From Bacteroidales bacterium (GTDB taxonomy: Bacteria; Bacteroidota; Bacteroidia; Bacteroidales; Muribaculaceae): DNA of 64,000 bases. Of the stretch, positions 33,701 through 42,931 are shown one piece after another (the stretch's first letter is position 1; every line of letters begins with the position of its first letter). The position numbers and the translations under genes were made by a program. The stretch spans positions 52,492 to 116,491 of the forward strand of contig SFFL01000009.1 in assembly GCA_004557825.1 (NCBI GenBank). Direction: 5' to 3'. The notes beneath the pieces are model-generated. The model saw only the letters and a program-made list of their open reading frames with translations. It ran no database searches and had not been told where the DNA came from.

Positions 33701-35420
33701 TCACAACTACGCTATGCAGCCTGAAGCAGCTGATGAATACACCCTTACTGCTATCGTCAACGGAGAAGAATTCCCCGTTGCATCTACCGTAGAGATTCCT
33801 GTCAACACAGCGTTTGAAGATGCCGCTACCGAAATTCCGTTCTCGGTACGCTATCACACCGCTGGCACCTTCCCCGTGCAGCTCCGTCTTACCATCGGAT
33901 CCCAGACACTTACCTCTGAGGCTAAGAATGTGACATTCACCGAAGAGGTCGCTCCAAGCGGCAAGCAAGTCGGCGATGTCCTGAATAACAGTGGTCGTGC
34001 ACCGTTCTATTTCAATGATAAGAATTCAGAGATAGTAATGCTCTTTACTGCCAACGACCTTGGCCTGAACCCTGGCGACAAAATCAGCGCAATCACTTTC
34101 AAAGGTTACTACACTACAACCGGTAAAAACTTTAGGTTGAAAGCTTTCTATGAATGGACCGATAATCAGACACAGTCCAAGCCTGTAAGCGGTATGTACG
34201 ACACTCACGGAATGACTCAGATTATCAATGACGAAACTCCTCGCACCTGGGCTACACAGATGGGCACCAAAGATAATACTGTTGATATGGTGACCTTTGA
34301 GTTCGCCGAGCCTCTGGTTTACGAAGCAGGTAAATCGCTCCGACTTGTGACATCGCACCATGAAGCTAATAATTACTTTAGCTCTTATGGCTTCGAACAG
34401 ACTAATATTACAGGACAGGCTTATCGCCATTCCAATGATAATGCCACAACCTTCGCAAGCAACAGCTGGTATACGGTTAACCTTCCTGTAATGTATCTCA
34501 CGCTGAAGGTTGAGCCTGCGACGTTGAGCGGTAAGGTAACTGATGGCGGTGCAGCTGCTGAAGGTGCCGTGGTTACTCTCGTCAGCACAGACGGCGACAA
34601 TGTTCGCTACACTGCCACTACCGATGCCGAAGGTAATTACTCGATGAATGTAATCCAGAACCAGCGTAACTATGATGTGACTGTAGTCGACGCCAATGGC
34701 AAGGAAGACTTCGCTGAGGATTGCAAGTTTGATGGCACAAGCAATCTCAATCTCTCGCTGGCCGATGTAGTGGTTGTCGACAACTCCAAGGGTGCCGCTC
34801 ACACCGATGTTGAGGGCGCTGTTGTGAAGTTCAACTTCAACCTGCCCGCCGGCAAATCGGCTATTGTTCTCCCCGTCGACCTTACCGCAGAAGAGGCAAA
34901 AGCACTCTTCGGTGCTGACGTTGAGATCAACGAATTCGAGCAGACTACTTTCGCCGGTCAGGATCTCTACCTGATCTTCAAGGCTGTAAATGCAATTCAG
35001 GCAGGCAAGCCCTACATGATCTCTCTGAGCAGCGACGTGGCTTCCACACTGCGTCTGCGTGCAAAGGATGTCAAGAGCGCACTTCCTGTTGTAATAGATG
35101 AACGTGCCGAGGTTAACGGTACTTATGTGGCAAAGGAAAAGGAAGCCGGCCTGTTCACTCTTGAGGACGGCACATTCGTTACCGATAATCCCAATGCCCG
35201 TATGGCTTCGCAGATTGCTCCTTACAGCGCCTTCGTGAAGATTCTTGATCCCTACTTTACAAACATCAAGTACTCTGTAGGTATCCCCTCGGGTGTTGAG
35301 GTAATCGAAGCAGATGACATCGACGCTGATGCTGAGATTTACAACCTCCAGGGCATCCGCGTGAAGAACCCGACTCCCGGTATCTATATCGTTAACGGCG
35401 AGAAGGTTTATCTGAAATAA
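30797..35420 (+). pseudogene. Very large secreted repeat protein split by a frameshift
   Basis: The first frame (30797-31660, 287 residues) has a signal peptide (MVKSLLKRLALTALFATSVA) and a beta-sandwich domain, then runs out at a TAA. The second frame (31626-35420, about 1260 residues) continues the same protein: two Ig/CARDB-like segments with choice-of-anchor features, a carboxypeptidase-like domain (LSGKVTDGGAAAEGAVVTLV), and a C-terminal sorting tail (EIYNLQGIRVKNPTPGIYIV). Removing one 16-bp near-duplicate at 31622-31637 restores one frame reading VKVPYATGSIKLTL. So the ancestral product was about 1540 residues and surface-exported. The break may be a true mutation, a phase-variable site, or a sequence error. 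No enzyme motif was seen; an adhesin-like or glycan-binding role is only a guess. Confidence 0.75.
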
Positions 35421-35450
35421 AAAAGGGAGCACTCGCTCTCAGCTCTATAC

Positions 35451-35480
35451 AACCGGAGCGGCTTCGGCCGCCCCGGTTTT
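35451..35480 (+). terminator. Terminator after the large secreted protein gene
   Basis: aaccggagcggc, loop ttcg, gccgccccggtttt: a 12-bp stem with one mismatch. Confidence 0.85.
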
Positions 35481-35508
35481 ACTCACTAATAGGATTCGCA
35501 CTTCAATA

Positions 35509-35584
35509 GTATCCATCCGAAAAAAGTATCCATCTGAAAAAAGCCGCCCTGACAACCTCAAGGCGGCTTTTTTCGGATGGATAC
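35509..35584. terminator. Long bidirectional hairpin terminator with a duplicated left arm
   Basis: The left arm at 35526-35548 (gtatccatctgaaaaaag then ccgcc) pairs with 35562-35584 over 23 bp with one wobble. A second left arm, gtatccatccgaaaaaag at 35509-35526, is a perfect 18-bp partner of 35567-35584. It lies between convergent genes and carries T-runs for both directions. Confidence 0.85.
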
Positions 35585-35690
35585 ATTGATGTGTTATCTT
35601 CAGTTTTGACACAGCCTCCAATTCCGCTATGGGTGGCAAATGGGCTGGCATAGCCAGCCATCAGTTGTGGCCGGGGGGGCGGCGGGGGGA

Positions 35691-38129
35691 TTAGATGAAG
35701 AGGTTGAGGTTGGCGTCGTCGGCACGGTTCATGTAGGTGGCTACGCCGCCGATGGTGACGTTGTCGAGCAGCTCCTCTTTGGTGATACCCATCACGTCCA
35801 TCGACATCTGGCAGGCGATGAATTCTACGCCGTTACTGATGGCCATATCGCGGAGCGATTCGAGCGATTCGATGTTTTTGCGCTTCATAATGTAGCGCAT
35901 CATCCGCGAGCCGGCGCCGCCCATATTCATCTTCGAGAGTTTCAGTTTGCGCGAGCCGGAGGGGAGCATCATCGAGAACATCTTGCCGAAGATGTCTTTC
36001 TGCACTTTGGGCTTGCGATCCTTCTTGATGGCATTCAGCCCCCAGAAGGTGAAGAATATGGTGACTTTTTCGCCTGTGGCGGCTGCGCCGTTGGCCAGCA
36101 CGAAGGTGGCGAGGGCTTTGTCGAGGTCGTCGCTGAAGAGGATAAACGATTTCCCTTTGCCACGGCTTTCCGACGCCTGGCAGGAGGGCTTCCCGGCGGA
36201 GGATTTTTCAATCGTGACGGTGTGCAACCCTTTGGCGGAGTCGTGGCCCACGAAACGGTTGCCGGTGGACCGGCACCAGGCTTCGGCGTCGCGCACAAAG
36301 CCGGGGTCGGTGGCGGTAATCTGAATTGTGGAGTGGTCGGCGGCGTCGCCCACAGCCTGTTGCAGTTTCATAATCGGGCCGGGGCAGGAGAGTCCGCAGG
36401 CGTCGATTCTTACCACATCGGCTGCTTTCGGTGCCTCAGTCGGCTTGGCGCTGCACCGGGGTGCGGAGGGCGCATCGGCAATCTTGGCCGTGGCGGCGCG
36501 ATAGGTCTTGATGCCGCCCGAGAGGTTCCTGACATCCTTGAATCCGCGCTGTTTCAGAATGTTGGAGGCCAGGTAGCCGCGCAGACCCACGCCGCAGAAG
36601 AGCACGATGGGCTTGTCGCGGGGAATCCGGTCGAGCTGCCGGCGCATATCGTCGAGAGGTATGTTGATGGCGCCGTCGATTGTGCCGTTGGCAAATTCCA
36701 CCGGGGTGCGCACGTCGATAAGCGTAATTGTCGACTTGTCGATATCGCGCAGCTCGCGCCACGTGATGGGGTTCATCTTGCCGCTGAGGATGTTGCCGGC
36801 CACATATCCGGCCAGCGCCACGGGGTCCTTGGCCGAGGAATAGGGGGGCGCATAGGCGTGCTCGATAGCGGTGAGGTCGTTGACGGTGCAACCGCGCTTG
36901 ATGGCGAAAGCCAGCTCGTCGATGCGCTTGTCCACACCGTAGTAGCCCACAATCTGTGCGCCGAGCAGTCGGCCCGTCTCCGGCGCAAACACCACCTTGA
37001 TTGACATAGGGGTGGCGCCGGGGTAGTAGCCCGCGTGGGAGTTGGGGTGGATAGTGGCCGTGAGGTAGGGGATATTCTCCTGCTTCAGACGTTTGGCAGC
37101 CATACCGGTGGCGGCCACGGTAAGGTCGAACACCTTCGCTATGGAAGTGCCTATCGACCCTTCATATTTCTCCGTGTCGCCCTGCACCATATTGTCGGCC
37201 ACTATACGGGCCTGACGGTTGGCCGGGCCGGCAAGATAATTCATCCAGGGATTGCCGTCGACGGGATGCGGATACTCTATCACATCGCCCACGGCATAGA
37301 TGTCGGGCGCCGATGTGCGCAGATATTCATTCACCTTTATGCCGCCGCGCTGCCCGGTGGCGAGCCCGGCCGCTGTGGCCAGGGTGTTGAGCGGCCGCAC
37401 GCCAATCGACAGTATCACGATGTCGGCGGGAGCTTTCTCACCGGAGGCAAACGCTACCTCCAGCCCCTCGCCGCTCTTCTCGAAACCGGTTACGGCGGTG
37501 TTGAGCCGGAGCCTTACCCCCTTCTCAAGCAGATGCTGATGCACGATGGCCGCCATTGAGAAATCAATCGGAGCCATCACCTGGTCGGCCATCTCCACCA
37601 CCGTCACCTCGGCGCCGGCGTCGTGGAGGTTCTCAGCCATCTCCAGACCGATGAAACCGCCGCCGATGACCACGGCGCGCTTCACATCGCGGCTGCCGAT
37701 ATACTGCTTTATGGCGTCGGTGTCGCTGACATTGCGCAGGGTGAAGATTCCCTCCAGGTCGATGCCGGGCAGCGGCGGCTTCACCGGCGATGCGCCGGGC
37801 GACAGCAGCAGTTTGTCGTAGCTCTCCTCGTAAACCGAGCCGTCGGGAGCCTTTACGGTCACCTTTTTCTCCTCGGTATGGATTGAGAGCACCTCCGAAC
37901 GGGTGCGCACGTCTATGTCGAACCGCCGGCCAAACGCCTCCGGAGTCTGCACAAACAGCTTGCTCCGGTCGGCAATTGTGCCGCCGATATAATACGGCAG
38001 ACCGCAGTTGGCATACGAGATGTATTCCCCCTTCTCAAAGAGGATAATCTCATCGTTTTCGGCAATACGTCGGATTCTTGCGGCAGCCGTGGCACCCCCG
38101 GCAACACCGCCCACTATCAGATGTTTCAT
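35691..38129 (-). CDS. CoA-disulfide reductase-like flavoprotein fused to rhodanese, TusA and DsrE domains
   Basis: An 812-residue cytoplasmic sulfur-handling protein. Residues 1-450 are an FAD/NAD(P) pyridine-nucleotide disulfide oxidoreductase (HLIVGGVAGGATAAARIRRI) with the CoADR redox Cys42 in SYANCGLPYYIGG. Residues about 460-550 are a rhodanese domain with Cys512 in IVLFCGVGLRGYLAS. Residues about 575-645 are a TusA/SirA domain with Cys582 in DACGLSCPGPIMKL. The remainder is a DsrE-like domain (GKSFILFSDDLDKALATFVL). Such fusions pass persulfide sulfur between cysteines and reduce CoA disulfides or polysulfides. All three key cysteines are present. The gene is monocistronic, converging on the large secreted protein gene. 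Confidence 0.93.
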   Translation of the reverse strand: MKHLIVGGVAGGATAAARIRRIAENDEIILFEKGEYISYANCGLPYYIGGTIADRSKLFVQTPEAFGRRFDIDVRTRSEVLSIHTEEKKVTVKAPDGSVYEESYDKLLLSPGASPVKPPLPGIDLEGIFTLRNVSDTDAIKQYIGSRDVKRAVVIGGGFIGLEMAENLHDAGAEVTVVEMADQVMAPIDFSMAAIVHQHLLEKGVRLRLNTAVTGFEKSGEGLEVAFASGEKAPADIVILSIGVRPLNTLATAAGLATGQRGGIKVNEYLRTSAPDIYAVGDVIEYPHPVDGNPWMNYLAGPANRQARIVADNMVQGDTEKYEGSIGTSIAKVFDLTVAATGMAAKRLKQENIPYLTATIHPNSHAGYYPGATPMSIKVVFAPETGRLLGAQIVGYYGVDKRIDELAFAIKRGCTVNDLTAIEHAYAPPYSSAKDPVALAGYVAGNILSGKMNPITWRELRDIDKSTITLIDVRTPVEFANGTIDGAINIPLDDMRRQLDRIPRDKPIVLFCGVGLRGYLASNILKQRGFKDVRNLSGGIKTYRAATAKIADAPSAPRCSAKPTEAPKAADVVRIDACGLSCPGPIMKLQQAVGDAADHSTIQITATDPGFVRDAEAWCRSTGNRFVGHDSAKGLHTVTIEKSSAGKPSCQASESRGKGKSFILFSDDLDKALATFVLANGAAATGEKVTIFFTFWGLNAIKKDRKPKVQKDIFGKMFSMMLPSGSRKLKLSKMNMGGAGSRMMRYIMKRKNIESLESLRDMAISNGVEFIACQMSMDVMGITKEELLDNVTIGGVATYMNRADDANLNLFI

Positions 38130-38179
38130 GTGTCGGTAATGTGTGTTTTTTATAGTAATATGAAGGCTGGGCCATCCCC

Positions 38180-38809
38180 TTATTCCGAGGGGAGGGTTAC
38201 CCAGGTGTAGTCGTGATGGGTGGCGGGGACGACCTTTTCAAGCAGGTCGGAGAGCGAGAGGATGATGCTGGCGGTGTTGACGCACGGATGGCAGGCATAC
38301 TTCTCGCAGCCGCGCAGGTCTTCGTCGATAATCAGCCGCACCTTGCACTCGCGGTCGTGAATAAGTCCCATCGGCGAGACGGCCCCGGGATGGATGTGCA
38401 GATACTCCGCCATATGGTTTTCGTCGGCAAACGAAAGCCGCGCACAGCCCAGCTGCGCGCTGAGATATTTCGTTTTGAAGGGCTTGTCGGCGGGGAGCAT
38501 CAGCAGATAAAACTGCGTCTGCTGCCGGTTGGTGAGAAAGAGATTCTTGAACACCGGCGCGCCCGCCCGGCTTCTCACCGCCTCACATTCGGCCATAGTG
38601 AACGCCGCCGGATGACACAAAGTAGCATACTCGATGCTGAGCGCATCCAGAAAATCATACACCTCCGTCTCGGCTTCGCTTCGGCCCTCGCTGCAAGATT
38701 CGCTTTGGCTCTCGCTGCAAGCTTCGCTGCTGCCCTCGGTTTGATCATCGCTGCGGGCTTCGCTGCTGTCCTTGGGTCGGCCCTGATAAAATGTTATCTC
38801 AAATTCCAT
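38180..38809 (-). CDS. Prolyl-tRNA-editing (YbaK/ProX-like) deacylase with Ser/Glu-rich N-terminal insert
   Basis: The 209-residue protein has the YbaK/aminoacyl-tRNA deacylase fold: VYDFLDALSIEYATLCHPAA, PVFKNLFLTNRQQTQFYLLM, KYLSAQLGCARLSFADENHM, VSPMGLIHDRECKVRLIIDE and HPCVNTASIILSLSDLL, as in the stand-alone prolyl-tRNA synthetase-associated domain that clears Ala-tRNA-Pro. Residues about 13-48 are an extra low-complexity stretch (SSEARSDDQTEGSSEACSES onward) not expected in the family, encoded by imperfect cttcgctgctgcc-like repeats. ATG 38809 is preferred because the promoter box TATCTTTG lies at 38821-38814, leaving almost no leader. It is followed 51 bp later by the CoADR fusion gene. 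Confidence 0.87.
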   Translation of the reverse strand: MEFEITFYQGRPKDSSEARSDDQTEGSSEACSESQSESCSEGRSEAETEVYDFLDALSIEYATLCHPAAFTMAECEAVRSRAGAPVFKNLFLTNRQQTQFYLLMLPADKPFKTKYLSAQLGCARLSFADENHMAEYLHIHPGAVSPMGLIHDRECKVRLIIDEDLRGCEKYACHPCVNTASIILSLSDLLEKVVPATHHDYTWVTLPSE

Positions 38810-38813
38810 GCCG

Positions 38814-38821
38814 CAAAGATA
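38814..38821 (-). promoter_or_regulatory. Promoter -7 box directly before the YbaK-like start
   Basis: Minus strand TATCTTTG ends 5 bp before ATG 38809, implying a leaderless or nearly leaderless mRNA. No clear TTG box upstream. Confidence 0.5.
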
Positions 38822-38896
38822 GCAATAATTTGCCATATTCCCGCAGTCCCCCTCAATGGGGGCCGACGTAGCTGCCCAAGAGACAATTATGAGCCG

Positions 38897-39234
38897 TTAA
38901 AGGTCATTATATACACATGGAGTATAGCGAGCATATTTGCCTGAATAGGTCATTGCTATATCTCCGCAGCGGAACATAGTGTTTGCAATTATTTCGAGAT
39001 ATTCGATATCGCCTTTATCGTGCAAGTTGACATACACGATAATACCGAGAATATTCCTCACTTTATTGGGAAAATCCTCTAAAAGTTTTTGGCATTAGAA
39101 ATCCCGCAGGGCGTTCCGTCATCCTCTACACCAATAAAGATTGTTCCGCCTCCGGCGTTGGCAAATCCGCATATTCATTTTAGATATTCGTCTTTCCATT
39201 CGCGTTTAAATTCTTTGTTTTGGCTCTCATTCAT
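38897..39234 (-). pseudogene. Decayed AlbA_2/Schlafen-type ATP-binding regulator gene
   Basis: The minus strand from ATG 39234 reads MNESQNKEFKREWKDEYLK, a TGA where Trp is expected (39177-39175), then ICGFANAGGGTIFIGVEDDG and TPCGISNAKNF. A one-base shift near 39085 then gives EDFPNKVRNILGIIVYVNLH and KGDIEYLEII, after which similarity fades and a stop occurs at 38899-38897. This is the N-terminal AlbA_2 (divergent AAA-4) domain of a common Bacteroidales DNA-binding protein family. One nonsense change, one frameshift and loss of the rest make it non-functional. A TATTTTTG box at 39246-39239 remains upstream. Confidence 0.82.
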
Positions 39235-39341
39235 ACGACAAAAATACGCATTAAAATTGATATATAGAAGGTTTAATTTTTTTTTAGTGGGTTGAAAAGT
39301 GCCAAATGATCAGAAGATGTTGTGGAAAAATCAAATTTAAT

Positions 39342-39425
39342 GAAAATTGAAAATTGAGAATTGGAAATTGAGAATTGAAAATGAAAAAAATGGGGGTGGA
39401 GTGAAAAAAAGTGGGGGTGGGCGAT
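39342..39425. repeat. AT-rich repeat E and a 20-bp duplicate upstream of susC
   Basis: aatgaaaattgaaaattgag and relatives (39342-39380), then two near-copies of gtgaaaaaaagtgggggtgg (39379-39421). The remaining 180 bp to susC contain AT-rich sequence with two taacctttatag motifs (39569-39580 as aaacctttatag; 39592-39603) but no recognised promoter. Confidence 0.6.
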
Positions 39426-39604
39426 GTGGATTTGGGCGCGAGATTTGTCTTTTTACTAAATTATGCTAAAGCTGTGCAAAAATGTATTTAATCTATTATC
39501 GATTTTGAGCTTTGGCGTATTAGCGTAATAGAGATTTTTAGCAGAATACCTTTAACCTTGAGAAGAATAAACCTTTATAGTAGTGTATTTTTAACCTTTA
39601 TAGC

Positions 39605-42600
39605 ATGAAAAAACAAAGGCATAAACCAATCATTATGCATCACATTTCGCATCGATGGCTTGCGCTGGCGGTCGCACTCATGTTTGTGTTTGTGGCAGCG
39701 GCACAGGATGTCAAGGTGTCGCTGAGCGTCAGCAATTCCCCCGTGGAGCAGGTGCTCAGGCAACTTGAGACGGAATCGGGTTACCGGTTCTATTATAATA
39801 ATGAGTTGCTCGACGGCATCAGTCCTCTCACGCTGAAAGTGAAGAACGAGAAGCTGTCGAAGGTTCTCGACCGTATTCTGGCCCCGCACAATATAGATTA
39901 TAGTGTGGATAAGTCGCAGATTATCCTCACCCGCAAGAAGGGTGGCGCCAAAAGCGCCAAAGCCGCGCAGACATCAAAAAACGACTCCGGCCGCAAGGTG
40001 AATGTTCGCGGCCAGGTAAAGGATCACACCGGCGAGCCGCTGATCGGCGTGTCGGTGAAGTCGGGCAAGACCGTGGCGGTGACCGACGTCGACGGTAACT
40101 ATACGATAAGCGTACCCGAGGGTGCTACCATCGAGTACTCATATATAGGCTGCAAGCCTGAGAGCAAAAAGGCTACGGCCGACGGCGCTATCGACATCAT
40201 CCTCGAGGAGGACTCGAAGATGCTTGAAGAGGTTGTGGTCATCGGCTACGGCACGATGGACAAGAAGGAGGTGACCTCCGCCATCAGCCACGTCAGCGAG
40301 AAAGAATTCCTCACCATCAGTTCGGCCGACCCTGCTTCACTGATTAAAGGTAAAGTGTCGGGCGTGTCGATAGTCAACACCGGCGCAGCCGACCCGAATA
40401 TGACCTCCAGCATCCAGGTGCGCGGCGTCAACTCGCGTCAGGCCGGCCTTGGGCCTCTGATTGTGATCGACGGTGTGCCTGGCGGAAGCCTCGAGAATGT
40501 CAACCCCACCGACATCGCGTCGTTCGACGTGCTGAAGGATGGTGCCGCTTCTGCCATCTACGGTACCCGCGGTGCCAACGGTGTAATCCTCGTCACCACC
40601 AAGAAGTCGGCCAAGGATGGCGCCGTACACGCTACCTACTCGGTGACCGTCTCCTGGGACAAGATGAAAAGAGAACTCGATATGATGAGTGCCGAGGACT
40701 ATTATAATGTGCGCCTGGCCTGGGGCGACACTGGCGGTGACCTGGGCGGCGACTACGGGTTTGACTGGCTCGACGCCGTGAGCCGCACCGGTTTCTCTCA
40801 CAAGCACACTCTGAGCCTCTCCGGCGGTAATGAGCGCTCCAACTACCGCGTGAGCGTGGACTATCGCAAGGCCAACGGTATCGACCTGCGCTCCAGCCGC
40901 GAGGAATATGGCGGCCGCGCATCTGTGAACCATACCACCAAGAACGGCCTGCTCACCTTCTCGGTGAATATGGCACCCCGTGTGGTCACCAGCAGCCCAT
41001 CCGACTGGGATGTGTTCCGCCTGGCGCTTGAGGCCAACCCCACCACGCCGCTGATGGACCCCAACGACCCCTCGAAATATTTCAACTTCATCGGTCAGAC
41101 AGCTTACGCCAACCCCGTGGAGCTGCAGAAGCTGCATCAGTCGAAGACCGTGACGAAAATGCTCGACTGGGACGCCACCGCGCGCCTGAATCTGCTGCCC
41201 CTCTTCCTGAAAGATAGCAAACACAGCATGACGCTGAACACGCAGATTATGTTTGCCAACAAGCAGTACAACTACGACAAGTCGACCTTCATCCCCTCCA
41301 CGAGCACCCAGGCCATCAACGGCGGTTATAGCGGCCGCGCCTCCCGGAAATATGATGCCGAGCGCGTCGACCAGGTGGAGTGGATTACCAATTTCACCGG
41401 CAGCTTCGGCAAGAACAATGTCAAGGCAATGCTGGGCTACAGCTATACCTACTGGCAGAACAGCGGCTTCGACGCCTCCAACTCCGACTTCGCCAACGAC
41501 GGCGTGACCTCCGACAATATCGGTTCGGGCGAATATGCCGCCGAAGAAGGTGTGATCGGTATGGGCAGCTATCGCAACAGCAGCAAGCTCATCGCATTCT
41601 TCGGCCGTGTGAGCTACGACTGGGACGGTAAATACCTGGTGACCGCATCACTGCGCCACGAAGGCTCCTCAAAGTTCGGCGCCAAGCATAAGTGGGGTAA
41701 TTTCCCCGCCGTGTCGGCCGGCTGGCGCATCAGCTCCGAATCCTTTATGGAGGGCACCCGCGGCTGGCTCAACGACCTGAAAATACGCGGCGACTATGGC
41801 GAGACCGGCAACCAGGATTTCGCCAGCTATCAGGCCATCCCAGCTATGAAAGGCTACGGCCATTACCTCATCGACGGCAAATTCTACCAGATCTGGGCTA
41901 CCGCCAACAATGTCAATCCCGACCTCCACTGGGAAAAGGGCAAAAACTGGAACATCGGTATCGACTTCTCGATGTTCAACAACCGGTTCTCAGGCTCGCT
42001 GAACTATTACAGCCGCCGCTCGCAGGACCTTCTCGGAACGTATCACGTGGCAGTGCCCCCCTTCGTACATGAAAGAGCCACTGTAAATGTGGGCACAATG
42101 TCGAACAAAGGCTTTGAGTTCGAGCTGCATTTCACCCCTGTTCAGCTGCGCGATTTCACCTACGACTTCAATGTAGTAGGCTCCACCAACCGCAACAGGT
42201 TCGTAAGCTTCAGCAATTCCCAGTATATCGGTGAGGATTATTACGACGAAGTGAGCGTGGAAGGTCCCTTTCTCGGCTATTACCTGCAGCGCATAGAGGT
42301 GGGTGAGCCGGTGGGCAACTTCTATATGTGGAAATATGCCGGCATCAACAACAAAGGGGAATGGATGGTCTATGACAAGGATGGCGACATAGTGTCGATA
42401 GCCCTTGCCGACGAAAGCGACCGCCAGGTAGTGGGCAACGGTCTGCCGAAGTTCAACCTCTCCACCACCCATAACTTCCGCTACCGCAACTTCGACCTGA
42501 GCCTCTTCTTCCGCGGCGCCTTCGGTTTTCAGATTTTCAATGTACACGACTATTATTACGGCACCCGCAAATTCAACGGCAATGTGCTGAAGAAAGCCTA

Positions 42601-42904
42601 CGGCAAAAACTTCGCTGTAAGCCCCACGGCATCGCACGCAGTGACCGACTACTTCATTGAGGACGGCGACTACTTCAAGCTCGAGCAGCTCACTCTGGGC
42701 TATACGCTCCGCACTCCGAAATGGCGCTTCATCGATGGCATCCGCATCTTCGGATCGGTCAACAACGTGTTCACCATCACGAAGTTCTCCGGCGTAGATC
42801 CCTCTACTTACAATGTCAACGGCCTTACCCCCGGTGCTCGCGGCAGCCGCAGCTATTATCCCAGCACCCGCCAGTTTATCCTCGGCGCACAAATCGATTT
42901 CTAA
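39605..42904 (+). CDS. SusC/RagA family TonB-linked outer-membrane transporter with STN domain
   Basis: The 1099-residue protein imports oligosaccharides across the outer membrane. After the signal region come an STN domain at residues 36-92 (VSLSVSNSPVEQVLRQLETE), a carboxypeptidase-like domain (VRGQVKDHTGEPLIGVSVKS, about 130-205), a plug (MLEEVVVIGYGTMDKKEVTS, IQVRGVNSRQAGLGPLIVID, SFDVLKDGAASAIYGTRGAN) and a large barrel ending FILGAQIDF. STN domains contact anti-sigma factors; a matching sigma/FecR pair is encoded at 58901-60493, so this SusC probably also signals. It heads the operon with susD 27 bp later. A second ATG at 39635 is possible. Confidence 0.96.
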   Translation: MKKQRHKPIIMHHISHRWLALAVALMFVFVAAAQDVKVSLSVSNSPVEQVLRQLETESGYRFYYNNELLDGISPLTLKVKNEKLSKVLDRILAPHNIDYSVDKSQIILTRKKGGAKSAKAAQTSKNDSGRKVNVRGQVKDHTGEPLIGVSVKSGKTVAVTDVDGNYTISVPEGATIEYSYIGCKPESKKATADGAIDIILEEDSKMLEEVVVIGYGTMDKKEVTSAISHVSEKEFLTISSADPASLIKGKVSGVSIVNTGAADPNMTSSIQVRGVNSRQAGLGPLIVIDGVPGGSLENVNPTDIASFDVLKDGAASAIYGTRGANGVILVTTKKSAKDGAVHATYSVTVSWDKMKRELDMMSAEDYYNVRLAWGDTGGDLGGDYGFDWLDAVSRTGFSHKHTLSLSGGNERSNYRVSVDYRKANGIDLRSSREEYGGRASVNHTTKNGLLTFSVNMAPRVVTSSPSDWDVFRLALEANPTTPLMDPNDPSKYFNFIGQTAYANPVELQKLHQSKTVTKMLDWDATARLNLLPLFLKDSKHSMTLNTQIMFANKQYNYDKSTFIPSTSTQAINGGYSGRASRKYDAERVDQVEWITNFTGSFGKNNVKAMLGYSYTYWQNSGFDASNSDFANDGVTSDNIGSGEYAAEEGVIGMGSYRNSSKLIAFFGRVSYDWDGKYLVTASLRHEGSSKFGAKHKWGNFPAVSAGWRISSESFMEGTRGWLNDLKIRGDYGETGNQDFASYQAIPAMKGYGHYLIDGKFYQIWATANNVNPDLHWEKGKNWNIGIDFSMFNNRFSGSLNYYSRRSQDLLGTYHVAVPPFVHERATVNVGTMSNKGFEFELHFTPVQLRDFTYDFNVVGSTNRNRFVSFSNSQYIGEDYYDEVSVEGPFLGYYLQRIEVGEPVGNFYMWKYAGINNKGEWMVYDKDGDIVSIALADESDRQVVGNGLPKFNLSTTHNFRYRNFDLSLFFRGAFGFQIFNVHDYYYGTRKFNGNVLKKAYGKNFAVSPTASHAVTDYFIEDGDYFKLEQLTLGYTLRTPKWRFIDGIRIFGSVNNVFTITKFSGVDPSTYNVNGLTPGARGSRSYYPSTRQFILGAQIDF

Positions 42905-42931
42905 AAATCGCCATACCTAATCAATACAATA

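Noticed and set aside
31626..35420. An independent gene starting at ATG 31626
   Set aside because: The product would lack a signal peptide and would begin in the middle of an Ig-like domain that the upstream frame starts; a frameshifted single gene explains both better.
34026..35432. A 468-codon minus-strand frame opposite the large secreted protein
   Set aside because: No start context and no recognisable domain; the plus-strand frame carries a C-terminal sorting tail and a carboxypeptidase-like domain.
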